The notes under the pieces are model-generated. The model was not told the origin of the DNA, did no database searches, and saw only the letters and a list, made by a program, of their open reading frames with translations. From Dasyornis broadbenti (taxonomy: Eukaryota; Chordata; Aves; Passeriformes; Dasyornithidae): 64,000 bases of DNA. Within the stretch, counting starts at the first letter, position 1; each line of letters starts with the position of its first letter. Positions 23,501-36,560 of the stretch are shown here, piece by piece. The position numbers and the translations under genes were made by a program. The stretch is from assembly GCA_013397935.1 (NCBI GenBank), contig VZRN01001317.1, positions 2,027,606 to 2,091,605 on the forward strand, given 5' to 3'.

Positions 23501-23831
23501 CAAAAATGTATACGTTTTATCCTATACATAAAGACTGTTTAGCTGTGATGCTGATGCTCTTGGTTGTCTCACTCTCATTTCCAGATATCCACCATGGGGA
23601 TAACAGAAGAGATTTTCTAAACGCCTCAATCCACCATCTTTTGCATGCCTGGAAAGTGGTGTAAAACACAGAAACCCACCGCGAGTGAGAAGTAGGATCT
23701 GGCCTTAATATGATTTGGACAATTTAGTTGAAGTAATTACTTTAATCTCTTTTGATTCTGGTTATTTTCACTTGACTTTTTTCATAATCACCTTGTCTCT
23801 GCAGGAATCCTTGCCTCATCAAGCTTTGTTC
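17553..23831. other. No gene recognised; unique DNA
   Basis: AT-leaning single-copy sequence. The patch 19380-19560 is GC-richer. A minus-strand frame at 23020-23307 reads smoothly but matches nothing I know. A short GAAA run lies at about 23412-23428. Confidence 0.5.
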
Positions 23832-23848
23832 ATTTTTTTTTTTTTTTT
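23832..23848 (+). repeat. Poly-T homopolymer (about 17 T)
   Basis: Run of T after GTTCA and before CCTGTTC. No polyadenylation signal or transposon body was recognised on the minus strand that would mark it as a retroposed tail. Confidence 0.75.
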
Positions 23849-26800
23849 CCTGTTCAAATGGGCTGAGATGAGTCAGTCTAAAAGAGAAAGAAAATTAAAA
23901 GAATGAAATATATATTTTTAAAGGCATCATCTCCATTCTATTTGGTAAAGTACGACATTATAACACATGCTTAGAGCTCTCAGATGCTGTTACTATCTAT
24001 GCCTTTAAATATAATATCTTAGCTTTCTTGACCAGTGTTCTATCCCACCCTGGTATGCTGAGGTCAATAATTCACTGAAAAATGGCTATTGCTAAATGTA
24101 TGAAGTTTTGGGTAGATGCCATTGGTATGGGAATGAGGAGTAGCTAATTCCTGTTTTGAAAGTCAGGCTCCATGATCACAGTGGTTTCCGATTCCAAGAT
24201 CTGTAAAGAAGATAAAGTGCACATCTCCCTGTTCTGGATCTCAACTGGAGCAATATTTGAAACATCTCTGTTTGTAAGAGGTGATTCCGTGAAATCCTTG
24301 TTATCTTTCCTCTCTGATTGTAATAGATGGTTCAGTGAAATAACTAAAATATAAAACCTGTTCTCTTGAAATTTCAGCACTGCTGAGAGTCCCAGCCCCA
24401 GGCCCACGGCTTGTTTTGTGAGGCACTGAGTGGCTGTGCAGTAGAAGAAGCCCTGATCCCATTTCCTATCAGAGAAGGAGAACTGGGCAAATCCCTGCTC
24501 CCTTCTTCACTCCATTCCTTTCTGCTCCTGGGTCCTAAAGGCAGTTACATATCACACAGCTCAACATGTCCATACTTCCCTTGTTCCCTTTCCTACATCA
24601 TGGAGAGGTCATTAAAATGCAATTTAAAGCAGTTTTGAACAATCAGGGGCAATTGCCAGGGCTTTAGGTTATGAGAGAAGTGCTTTTCTAGGTTGAGTAG
24701 TAAATAAAATAATTTCACATGAATGTGAGAGAAGGAGACATCCAGACCTTGACTAGATGTAATGTGAACCTTCTGTAAATTATTGACCAAAACATATGCT
24801 TATTTTCTTCCCACTACACAGCCCCTGTTTGATATTTTCTTTAACTAGCTTGATGTGGCTTAGGGCAGAGGGCGAGAGCCCTGTATCTCTGCGTGCTTTT
24901 GCAGTCTTTGCCCAATTACTTGTGTCTCTTTCCAGAGCAGGCTTCACCACAGTGCCCTGGGGAATTCTGGTAGATGTGAGAGGTATCTGTGCTTTGCAAA
25001 TCATGATGAAATATCCAGGAAGACACTGCTGGCATCCTGGGTCCTGCTTTAATGATTTGGCTGCTGCACCGTGTTAGTTCTCTGAGCTCAGCCAACAGTG
25101 ACAAATGACTGCCAATTGCTCGGCTTTTGCTCCTACGTACAAAACTTCCCTGTACCTGAAAATCAGGAAAAAATTTCAATAAAATGGTAATTTTGGTTGG
25201 GCTGGAAGGACAATTTGCACTGCAGAACTAATTCTGCAGTTCCTGTTCCTCCTCTGAAATAAATCTTCAGCTCTCAAGTGATTTGAACGCAAATACATAA
25301 ATTTATCTCATTTAATTTTAAACCTACTGCTTTTGGCCATCTCTTTGGGACGTATGACTGCACAGATTTTGATGGCAGTTGTAGCTTGAGATGCAAGCAC
25401 ACCACAATAAGAAAGAAAGGGTTCATGTTCAGGTTAGTACAATTCATGCCTTATTTTTAATTTCACTCTTTAAAGAAAAAAAAAAAAACAAACATATTTC
25501 CTAATGGACTGTTTCTAAATAAAACAGGAAGAAGCAGAATAAAATTTTATTATTTTTAAAATACTTTTTATTAATGGGCCTGCCAAGTGGTGAATCATTT
25601 GCAGAGTGGAAGGTTAAATACACATAATGTAAAACACCATCTCTAAAACGTTAGGAATAGCAAGATTTAAATACTGAGTAATGTTTCTGGTTGTAGCTGA
25701 AGCTCAGAAGCATTAAACAACTGCTGAAACTGTTTGACCTCACTAAGCCTGTAAACAATATGCATTTTATATTTAAAAATGTCACCACTTCAACCACTGG
25801 CATTAAGAAAGTTTGGAAAGGTGCCTGTAAATGTGAATGTGTTGAGCTTGGCCTTTGCCTCCTTGGGAGTCACTGGTACAATTACTTTCAACTAAGGATG
25901 AGGCAGACCAGCTGATAATTTTTGAAATAATTCTTTGTTCATTTCACTTGCAGTTTCTGGGCCTCCTGTTTTGATGATCCTTTTTTAGATGAGTGCATCC
26001 TTATTGCACTGACTGTCTTCTTACACTATGTACATACGTTTTCAATTAAATATTTTGCCTACTAACAGTAGTCCAAAGTTGCAGCCCCAGTATCACCTGC
26101 ACTAATCCATTAAACCTCCAAGGCTACTCTGTGGGTCTTGTAATTCTCATTGGTTAGTGTTGAAAGACTCAAAGAGATGGTATTTCAAACTTTCCTTCCT
26201 GGTGCAGCTTATGATGATGATTGTGTGCAATGACTGCCCTTCTGCTTAACAAGCAGGGACCTCCAGAGCTAAAGAGTGATTTTTGAGAGTTTTGCCTGCA
26301 TCAAGGCTCTCTAAGCCTGAGCTGGAATGATTTGCACCTATTGTGGATCATCATAAAGGGATATTTCCTGCTACTTGCCAGTACATTTCATGTGCATATT
26401 GCATCAGCCTACATGAGCCGGAATGATGTGAAAAAAACCCCACTAAAAATAATGTTTCAAAGACATAATTGTGTAATTTTTTTTTTTTCAGGATTGCACA
26501 GGAAGTTCATTATATGACTTAAACCCTTTTAAAACCTTCTACTTTCCTTGAATCTTGAATTACACAGGAGGGCCTGGGTTCCTGATTTCATATTTCAGCC
26601 ACTAGCAGATGTACCATGCCTTGGCTTTCTCCCAGGCAAGAAGGCCACGAAGCATGTTGGAACATTGAACCTTCTGAGGAAGAAACATCGTGGTTCTTAT
26701 TGGCACAATATGGAGAAAAATCACTGCTGTTTTATTTACTTGTGAAAAACACAGGTGTGAGTGAGTTTTATGACAACAGAACAAACACAGCTCCAAAGAG

Positions 26801-28839
26801 AGGGGAAACAATGGATCAAAAGATAAGTTAACACAGTGCAGAAGGACTGACCTTTCTTGATAGGAGAACAAAAATAAAAACCCCAAAAGCCCATCCAGGA
26901 AACTCTCCAGGAGACAGTTCATGGAGCAGCATATAAAAAGGTCATAGCATCATCTGGGAGGGATTTTCCCCTCAGATTTTGTGAAAAGGTTTCAGATCTA
27001 GCCTTCTGGATGAGGCATATTGGGTACTGTGGGAGCAGTTCTGGTTTCCTATGGTCTGTGCAGAGTTCAACAGGTAAATAGATAGGTGGGGCTTGGAGTC
27101 AGCTTGCATAAAATACTGTGGCTTGAAATCAGCAGAGATCTGTCTATATCAGCAGCTGATTGTCAAACCTTAAAAGTAGTTTTAAAACTATGTAAAAAAA
27201 GGAAGTATTTGCATCCCTTTCTCAGCTGTTTTTATAAATACCAAACTTGCCTTCTACATAAAATATTAGGAGTTAAATTACAGACAATACGTGCAAAACT
27301 GTAACGCGTGGGATCTGCAATCACAGCCTGTAAGGTGATCAAAGAATGCCAAAATTAAAAAAGACATTGGTAACTGGCAAGTGTTACAAACATTACTTTT
27401 CTTTCAAGAGCACCAGCTGATTTCTAAACAATGAGGGCTTTGCAGGTAGATTATCCCTGTACAAGGGGACTGCCAAAAGGATTGCTATCTAAATTGGAAA
27501 ATTGGGCAGTAGAAACACAGGCAAGGATGCATGACCCTGGTCATATTCCAGATTGGACTGGAGTCACCTGGGCCTTGCCCCAGTGTCAGTGATTACAGAT
27601 TGCTTCCTGCAGAAGTCATCAGTTCTGTGGCTTGTGCACAGCATAAGTTTGGAAATGCATCCTGTTCCTGTGCTCTGCCTGCCTGCTGGCTCTGTTTCTG
27701 TATCAAAGAACAGAATTCTGCACACAATTGCCTCTGCATGTGCTTCCCTGACACTGGTGGCAGGTATACTTTATAGATTTTGGTGCAGCCTCATGGCACT
27801 GCTGGAACACGAGTCCGGGGACAGAGGACAGGATGTGACAGAGATGATGTCTGTCTGCAGAAGATAAAAAAAAGAAGAGGAGTTGGTACAGAGGAAGCCT
27901 TTGGGTAACCTTACAAATTTTGGAATCCAGACAAAGGTAAACCTCATATCGATTCCTAACCCTCGGTGTTTTGAAACACTTATGACATCATCTGTACAAA
28001 GAATTCTGGTGATTTTCATCTGGAATATAGAATTTGTGTGATATGTTCCCTCTTTCATAAAGGTTCTGTATGCTGGAATGCACTCCTCCCAAAGTGCAAA
28101 TATTCAGGAATATAGCGCACACAAGCACGCACACAAAGAAAAGAAAGGAGAAGCTATCTGACACTAATGACCTTACTTGTAGTATGCAAAACAGCCAAAT
28201 AAATGAAGGCAATGGGGGTGGCGAGAGGGAAGATGACTGCTGGGAGATTTGACACAGAGGTGACCTGTTTGCTCCTCTGACTACTGTGGAGCTAATTAAA
28301 TACAGCATCCCTAGAAATAAAGTGCTGGAGAGAGAGTGAGTAGTCAGTTGCTCTCACTGCATATGTCACTCGGGATTATGATTATACCCATTGCTAAAAG
28401 GCAGTTGAATAAGCAAATGTTGTTTTGCAGGAAGTAGGAAAAAATTCCATCTATCGTACTCCAGTGTGAGACATGAAATGTATAATTCTGGTAATGAGCA
28501 CTGGAAGTATGAGCTATGTTTTAAGCCATTTAAGTTATATTTTAATCCTTCCTTCCCCTGTTCTGCTTAAAGAGAAGGAAAAATGATTTTATGTAACAAA
28601 TGCATTTTGTTGCTGTTACAGTGCATATCTGGGGCTTTATGCTGAAAACTGTCTCGGTGCTTTAAGGCTTTGGGGCTTTGTTAATTTTGTTCCCAAACTC
28701 CTCCATCATTGGCCAAGCTACCTCAGCTCCACACTCTGGGCAGTGCAGTTCACCCGACTGAGGATTCCTGCAGGGAATGGGTTTGAATCCCAGAAGATTT
28801 TGATAAATTTTTGCTTTTATTTTTCAACTACTCTTTTTT
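23849..28839. other. No gene recognised; unique DNA
   Basis: Includes A runs near 25477-25488 and a T run near 26478-26488. No CR1, LTR or exon signature recognised. A tRNA-like B-box at 28780-28790 is treated as chance. Confidence 0.5.
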
Positions 28840-28848
28840 CCCCCCCCC
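28840..28848 (+). repeat. Poly-C homopolymer (9 C) after a T run
   Basis: A T run followed by nine C and CTGG-like sequence forms a polypyrimidine stretch at about 28834-28849. Similar nine-C runs occur at 46146-46154. Confidence 0.75.
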
Positions 28849-31800
28849 TGGATCTGATGGGACTGCTGCAAAAACCCAAACATTCAGAACATTTGTGCCC
28901 ATAACCATGGCAGTAAGGTGTTGGCCATTGGTGTCACCATTGGTCTGTGAGGTCACACTTGTGCTCCTTCAAATTTGGGATATCCCAAGGGCTTTGCTGC
29001 AGGGTGAATGCTCCAGCTGAACGTGGGGATGGGAAGGAGGTGTGGGGGGACTTCGGCTTTCCTCAGGCTGGCTGAGAGAGGAGGGAGAGAGGAGAAGCTC
29101 ATCCTGGTGACTGCCTAATGTCTGCGCTGAGCCTTTGGAGCTTTCAGGGGGTCAGAGGTGATCTCTGTACAACACATTGTACAGTAAACACAGAGATTTT
29201 GGGGTCACTCTATTCTTGTTGCCCTCTTTGTGTGAGGATGGCCCCTTGTTCCTGTCCCCTGCGTGGCCCAGCCGTACTTCTCTCCTCAGGTGAAGTGAGT
29301 ACAACAAGGAGTTTCTGTAGTTTTCCCCCTAATGACATAAGTTGGTCTTAAACCAAAAAGAAACTGTAGTGTCCTTCTTGTCCTTCTTCTTTTATGTGCT
29401 CATGTTCCTGCTGCTGAGACTCTGAGCTGGAGTGGGGTTCAGAGCTGTGCTCCCACTCTGTACCAGACACAGGAGAGCTGCCTCCTGCCCTGTGCCACAG
29501 GCTGAAGCCTGGAGGTATTTCTCTGCAGACTCCCTTTTCTGTTCCCCCATGCACTCCACTGCCTTCACAGTGAGCTCAGGTCCCTTGAGTCGCTGTGCAT
29601 GGGGCAGGGTGAGGAGTGCAGCCTGGCTGAGCCTACCCTGAGTGCACCTGCAGCCTGGAGTGCTGGGAGAGACAGCATGGCTTTTATAAAGTAGCAATAA
29701 ATGGGTGCCCAGCTGTGGACATGTCGCATAGAGACCGGAGCTGCCATTCTACATGAGGGAAGTAACATTTTCTGTGTTTCCCCTGAGTGAACTCATTGGG
29801 ATGAAATTGAAGCCTGTTTCCTGCTTCTGAACGCTTTCTGATTCTGCAGCTCTTTTCAGGACCCTCCTGGATCCCCTTCAAATACATATCTAAGTCAAAC
29901 AAACTCTGACCTGTTTGTTGTTCCCTTCCTTTGGCAGTGTTTCTGCTGGATGGCTCTCCTGGTACAGCCCCCATGCCTTCCCCGTGTGTCTGTCCTTGCA
30001 GGTGGGCACAGCTCCGAGATCATCAGTGAAACCACTCTGAGTCAGTGAAGGAGAAGTGGGAAAGCAGAACCAGAAGCCTGGGAGAGTCGCAGATCTGCTG
30101 GTTACCTGTATTTCACATATGAGGCACCACCACCTGGGCTTTTGTTTTACCCCTTTACTTCTCTAGATGGAATGAAGTAGGGAAGAAAAGGCCACTTCTT
30201 GCCACATCTTTGGGGCAGTTGGTGGCATTCTCGCTGTCCAGTTTACACCAGGGATGGAGCTGCTGCTCAGAAGGATCTCCAGAACACTCTGTGCTCCTGC
30301 CATAAGCCCCTTCTGCACTGGATGTCCAGCCAAACCCATGCCAGACAAACTCCATATGCTGAGATGTTTTTCCAAAGGCTACTTTCGCTGTGTGTGTGTC
30401 CTTTAGCCACTGTAGTGCAATGAAGTCAGTCTGTCGCCAAAGTCTGAGGGCAGCAGTGCCACCTCTTCTTCCTTCAGTCAGTGGAGGAAGCTGATGTGTG
30501 CACTATTATTAAGAAAGGAATATATTCTTTTGCATTTCTTACAAAGGAGTAGAATCAGAATTTATGCCAATAATTATCTTAATTTCTGCAGGAGTCTTCC
30601 TGGACTGCTTTTTCACAGACTATTCTCTTAAATCTTTCTCATTTTTACTGCTTCACATAAGCAGTGGTATGAATTAATTTGTACTGCTGTGCTATATGTA
30701 GACACTCAAAAGGTGCTTAATTTCCATTGAAAATATTCATATGCAAATGTTCCATATTTTTGAAGTGGTTGCAGTTCTGCTGAGGAGGTAGATCCGCCTC
30801 TTTTCTACCACACAACAGATTTCTTTTATATTTAGATTTTTACTCTGAGAAGAGAGCAATGTACTCGCTGAAAATTCGTTGAATACAAAAACGAAGTGCT
30901 AGCTTTGGATTGTCAAAATTAGATACTTTGAAATACGGAATTAATAGCTCCCAGTTTCTGTCTCATTGGTGTTGGCGTGAGGCAGAGATGCTGTCAGGCC
31001 TGAGGCTGCAGTCTCTGCCAGTTGTCTCTGCCTTGTTGCTTGCCTGGCCCTGCTCTTTCTGTGTGTCTTGGTGAGGTGGTGTATTTCTGTCATCTCTGCC
31101 TCCTGTGGCTCAATGCTGCTGCTCCTGTAGCAATGGAGACGGTCTGTTTAGGAGAATTATACCCTGGCTTTATGAAAAGGGGGAAAAAAAAATGGCACTT
31201 TTAAATATCTCTCTGGAGAATGAGTTTGGTTTGGGATTTTTTTTTATTGGTTTGGTTTTTCTTAAACTAGTGTAAATTATAGAAGGAGATTTTTGTAGAA
31301 TAGATGATCCTTTCTGGAAGGATGATTTCTTGAAGTTCTCTTTAGTGTTTGCAGGATAAATATAATTCAGCAGGAGGAACTGACTTTAAAAAGTATAAAT
31401 TCTGGGCTGTTGCAAGACAGTATAATTGGAAGTATAATTTTAGTTTAATTTCTTACATTAAACCATTCCTTCTTGGTGGAGGGCTGGCATTGCTGAGTCA
31501 GGGTAGTGCTTTGAGCTACTCCAAAACTGGTGGCAGAATCTGCATGATATAACACAGTTGATAATCTTTACGGGTCTTTTGTTTCCCATCTAGATGTTTT
31601 GAGATATGTAGTATTTTGTTTTCTCGTTTGCATGCATAGATTTATTTTGCTTTTAATCTGAGCAATTTTCAGGGAGAAGAATATTTCCAAGATAGCAAAG
31701 AGTTAATATCTCTGTAAGAAGAGGAAACTCTGAAAATGTCTTTATACCATAAATGAAGGGGCAGACATTCATTATTTCGGACTGAAATCCTCCATCTGAT

Positions 31801-33999
31801 GCAAAAAAGTCTTGTCATGGGTCAGTTTTACAAGCAGCTGAAAGACTGTGAAAATCAGAATGATTGGAAGTAAAGCTATCAATGTAAGGAGATGTGTCAG
31901 CTCTTGCAGGGGATGTGATTGCAGATGTTCATAGGAAGAACACTAAATCCTTGTCCTGACATGAATTTTTATAAACCTTTCTGCAAGCAAGATGAGGTAA
32001 TACACTTGTTTCAGTATTCATCACATTTGGCTCCACTAAAAATGGTGATTAAGTATTATAATACATCATAACGTTAGATTTTGTGCATGGGAAAATAACT
32101 TTCCCATCCTATGGAATATGAGCTTTGAGAACTTTTCCTGTACAACAACAGAATGACACTGGAGCCCTTCATAGTCAGAGGGCATTTCCTCTGTGTTTTG
32201 TTTGTTTGGAATTGCGATATTGATGGGGAACACAGAAACAGCAGCAAAAACACCCAACAGCTGGGGGTCACGGAGGTGGGATATTCGGTGTTCAGATATT
32301 AAGTTCCTACTGTAAATCGTACAACATGAAGATTTTGGAGTATACAAGGCATTCAGAATGGTAGCCTGACTGCTAGATGGGAAACATTTGCTTCAAAGTG
32401 TGATTTTAAATTTTTTTTTTAAATTTTTGAAGTCCTCATGTCTTGCTCTCTGTGAGACAAACAGACCATATTTGTGGGTTACGTGAGTATTGCAGCAGTA
32501 TGTGTGTCCATCCATAATTCGTGTCTGCAGCAGGACACAAACAGAAAATAATCAGGAAATAGAACATTTTTACAGAAATTACTGTGGTGGTTCCATGTGC
32601 AAATAATTCTTTCAGCTCTTTGCATCAGACTCTCTCTGGTCAGAACATGTTTGCCACAACACCTTGTGCCCTCCCAGTGTAGCTGTGAAACGCAGCCTGT
32701 AGAGAGATACTGGAACTAAAGTTGCACTAAGAGCTCTTGTCCATGCTCTGATTTAGGGAGGAGTAATTAATCAGATTTGATCTTGTGGACAACCATAAAA
32801 CTCTGTTTTGCTGCCTTCAAACACTAGACCCAGTTGCTACTGCCACGAGTTTTTAGCTTTTAAGGGCTGGGAGCAAAGATTGGAAACTGCTCTAGGAGCA
32901 GTCTGAGAATGGGATGTAGGAGTAGGAAAGGGCGATACTGGAGCAGCAATAAGGAAAAAAATCCAGCCTGCAGGAGCAGTTCTTCTGTTTATAGTGGAAG
33001 GATTATAGAAAGTAAGGCATATGTGCTGCATGACTGAAGATCAATATGAATTCCATCTCCTTACAGGCATATTGATCTGGGACTCGTACATCACTCGTAA
33101 TCTCCCTGCTGGAACTGGCAAACCAAAGTGTAAAAAACGAAGATGGCAGGGCTGAGTTAGGAGATTAGAGAAGAAAAATGTTAAGAAGTGTACACTTTTG
33201 ATCCTTGGGGTGTGAAAAGCACAAGGTCATCTGCTGTTATGACTAGGTTGACTATAAAAGCTAAGTGACTCATTGATTTCATATACCTACCCTGTAAAAT
33301 ATTTTGGTTTATGTGATATAATCTTCCTTTCCATTAACCTGAACTGAGTCACTTTATAAGCAGCTTGAGTTTAGCATTTCAGTCAAAGATTGATTGTGCC
33401 TAGGAACTGTGTCTAGGGTTGGGAGGACACTGTTTATGTGTTTTTAAGAGTTTTAAGAGTTGAGTAAGAAAAGAACTGTAGCCATGCCTGTGAATTGGTA
33501 AGTGACTTTTTCTCTGTTGTTTGGGGTTTTTTTTTTGTTTGCTTTGTTTTTTGAAAGTGACATTCAGTAAAGAGCAAAGGTCTGACACTCCTTTTAGTCT
33601 TTCCACTTCAAAGAAGTCAGCAATACCAGTAGGAAGAATAGGCCTTGTTTGTATCGGTGCCATTCCATGAATAAAACTAAATGACATCTCTGATCTTTGA
33701 GGTGGTTGTGACTAATTGTGCAGTTTGCATGGATGAATATAGGCAGGCAAGTCCTTGTGATGCAAACACAAGTACTTAATCTTTCATAGAAAGTAAGGAG
33801 CTTTATTATAGAATTTAAAACCCTTTCTTTTCCAAAGCAAGCAAACTTTGCCTCAAAAATAACTTTTCACTACAAAGTCCAGGGATATTCACTGACGGTG
33901 TTAAGAGTGTATAGGTAAAAACTAGAGGTGTGCTGTTGGGTGGAGGTTCTAATGCAGGACTTGAGCAGCCTGATTTATTTGTGTGCTCAGAGTTGGGGA
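28849..33999. other. No gene recognised; unique DNA with GC-richer islands
   Basis: Patches at 29000-29110 (G- and GA-rich) and 29400-29660 are GC-richer than the rest but have few CpG. T/G-rich runs occur near 31230-31262 and 33520-33556. A long A/T palindrome-like stretch lies near 32404-32428. No exon was recognised. Confidence 0.5.
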
Positions 34000-34080
34000 C
34001 TGTATTGTCCCCATTTCACAGAAAGGAGTCAGATGATGGGGTTATGTCAGTGTGATACTTCAAAGCGATGTGTCAGAGAT
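34000..34080 (-). mobile_element. MIR-type SINE remnant (reverse)
   Basis: The plus strand reads TATTGTCCCCATTTCACAGA, then GGAGTCAGATGATGGGGTTA and GTCAGTGTGATACTT. This follows the reverse complement of the MIR core, where the order is CCCCATTTTACAGA, a GAGGAAACTGAGG block, GGTTAAGTGACTTG, then the GGTCACAC block. MIR elements are tRNA-derived SINEs fixed in early amniotes, and copies in birds are rare and very diverged, as here. Only the core is visible. Confidence 0.5.
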
Positions 34081-34204
34081 GTATGCAATGACTGACATGT
34101 GGATGGTATTCAGAAAATCGCTTTGAATAAGAAGTTTAGTGGTATTTCATATTGACGTATGGTCATGTGCGAGATTCCCAGTAAGCACCATGAGCAGGGT
34201 TTAC

Positions 34205-34555
34205 CTGTGGTTCCTCCTCCCTCCTTATGTGTTTCCTTGGTGATGTGTACATTGGTTTCTGGAAAGATTGTCCTTCTGTGCCTCCTGCAAGGCAGGGCAC
34301 AGGTGAAGTAGGCAACGGCAACAAGGCTGATCTGCTGCTCTTGGGTGTCTGATGCCCTTGCACACCTCTTGAGCTATTCTTCTGTTTGTGTTCTAAATTG
34401 TCAAAGAAAGGGCCTTTGTGATGGATTATGTATGTGCCTCCACTGGCTGCCATCCTGAGCATGCAGCCTGGCAGCTTTTCAGGACTTCTGCCTGAGCCGT
34501 GGCTGTAGCTGCCCTGGCTAAGACCCGAGTCTTGTAAAAAGTGCTGCTCTTTCAC
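34205..34555 (-). other. Candidate coding exon, unidentified (low confidence)
   Basis: A minus-strand frame of about 117 codons ends at a good donor-like CCACAG|GTAAAC at forward positions 34210-34199. If not spliced, the frame runs on to 34163. The predicted peptide is rich in Ser, Gly, Lys, His and Arg and has no recognisable domain, signal peptide or membrane segment. The nearest acceptor-like TTTTTCAG (exon start 34585) puts a TGA at the first codon of this frame. That argues against a simple internal exon unless another acceptor is used. The segment is GC-richer than its surroundings. Chance alone can give a frame this long in 64 kb. I do not recognise the protein. Confidence 0.12.
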
Positions 34556-34585
34556 AGGCTTTGGAACCTCGATGTGAATGATTCA

Positions 34586-36329
34586 CTGAAAAATGCTGTT
34601 TAATGATTCTGCCAAGTGCAAAAGGGAAGTTGAGAAAACAGAGAAAAATGAGGGATGTCAGTAAGTATAACTCTCCCCTCCCTTCTGCAGTGTTTTCTTT
34701 CAGACTCTGTGGAGATGAAGATGTCTTTTGTTCATGTCTCAGCATTTATTCCCAAGCCAACGTCTAAGGAGATTACTGAAGTAACTCTTGAGTGCCAGTT
34801 TATCCACAGTACTTGTGTGCCTTAACTCAATCTAGCGTTCACAATAATTAATATTTATTTGTTATCTTTGTAAAACAACATTTAAACATAATCTGTTAAG
34901 TACCTCGATTAATCTTCTGACTTTTTTTGCTGTTATACAGATCTTATTTTACTGTCATTGCTCGTATTGCAGTGTGACACTTTATTGGTAACTGATGTTC
35001 AGCATTGAGATTGTCTTTTTTTGGGGGATGGGGAGAAGGACAATTAGTTTTAATACATAGGGCTACTTGGGATTGAAATCTTCAAGTCTGACACAGATGG
35101 CAAGTGACCATCATTGTCTTTTACTACAAATTAGTCTTTCCAAGCTATGCTGAAATGAGATTTTTAAATGAACTTTAAAATGCATTGTAATCTGCTGTTT
35201 GTTCCCTGGGAGCCTTAGACAAATATCTCATCACCTGGAAGTTGTCACTGTGTGAATGGGGGATTAGAGATACGGCATTACCCTTGCTTTGATTTATCAT
35301 GATTAAGGACATGGCTAAATTAATTTGCAGTGCTTGATGCATGCATGGCTGTACAAAATACAGAGATGTTCAAGTGGATGGGTGAAACTAATACTGCAGT
35401 CCTCTATCAAAGCCTCCACACAATCTATTGATTAATGAATAATATACTCCATGTAAAAAAAAAAAATGCATTCAAAACATGACTTATTTTGCAGTGAAAG
35501 AATTTCTTGAAATATTTTTTTGGGGGCATTTTTGTGAAACATTATTTCATCTGAAAGAGCTGCTTCAGGAGTGTCTTTGCTATCACACCCCAGCTGCTCT
35601 TGGCCACAGGAGTACTTCCTAAAATGTTTGAAAATGTTAAGCTGGCACACTTGCACACAACTAAAATGTGAAGCAAATATCCACCTGTGAAACAACCTGC
35701 CACCTCACCTGAGAGGAGAGGAATGCATTTTGGAACAGTTATCAATTCTTTCTGTAGAGATAGTTGCAGCAGGAAGGATGATTAACATAAATATACGTAT
35801 TTTTAGAAGAAGCTTTTTTCTTCCATGTTATTAACCCTGTAATCAGAATAATGCCATTTATGTGAAAGGAAGAAGCAGGAAGCGTTTCCTTATTGGCTTT
35901 TGGTTAACTGGAGTAGAAAACAATTAAACATGGACAGGTATAATAACAGCCATCCATCAAAATAAATGATTCTCTAAGTCTGAGAGCTCTGGGTGTCCTG
36001 TAAGTTCCCTCCTTGAATTTTAAAAAGGGCCATTGAGGTCAGCTCTCTCAAGGCAGAGACTACTCTTGACATTCCTTAGTAAGACGACAGTGAGCTGCCT
36101 GCACTGTACTGCAGCGCACCCAAAAGCTGGGACTTTAATTCTTGGTGTCAAAATCAGGCTGTGTGTGCCATGGTAATGAGCTGTGATGAGGACTGTTAAC
36201 GTGCTGCTGGGAGGCTGCACGGGCTGTGCTGCTCTGGAGGGATCCATGTAGTGCAGCTGAGCTCTGGGTGGGGCTGAGACAAGTGTGAAACACAGGGCAC
36301 CTGAGACTCAGTCGGGTGGGTGATCCTCA
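34586..36329. other. No gene recognised; unique DNA
   Basis: No repeat or exon signature recognised. An A run lies at about 35456-35466 and a T run at about 35515-35522. Confidence 0.5.
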
Positions 36330-36560
36330 GAGACACAGAAGGGGCATCAGACTTTCCCTCACTTACACTGTGAGGAGCTAAAAGCCCTGGGGGCTCTTTT
36401 ATTTTGGAGTCCCTCCTTGGAGGTACCTGTATGAGCTGCTATTTTGCTGTTTACTTGTTAAACATTTATTTTGAAGATCTGGATAGCTGAGACTCTGCTG
36501 TGGGAAGCCAGGGGTTGAGCTCATAAGGAAATCTGGTGTGGCCTCGGTCCCAGCTCAGGT
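36330..36560 (+). repeat. Unidentified interspersed repeat, copy 1
   Basis: Aligns in the same orientation with 45751-45996. The strongest block is CTGAGACTCTGCTGTGGGAA, then GGGGTTGAGC, then an AGGAAA/CTGGTGTG segment and TGGCCTCGG. Weaker similarity extends left through CTCCTTGGAGG and TGTGAGGAG to about 36330. The second copy has about 11 extra bases before the TGGCCTCGG block. Two diverged copies 9.4 kb apart suggest a dispersed repeat, for example part of an old LTR. I cannot name the family and saw no target-site duplication. Confidence 0.65.

Noticed and set aside
28710..28790. tRNA-like A-box (TGGCCAAGCTA) and B-box (GGTTTGAATCC)
   Set aside because: The boxes are about 70 bases apart, too far for a tRNA even with a long variable arm. 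The anticodon loop lacks the usual T before the anticodon, and no acceptor stem pairs. At best it is a decayed tRNA-derived fragment.
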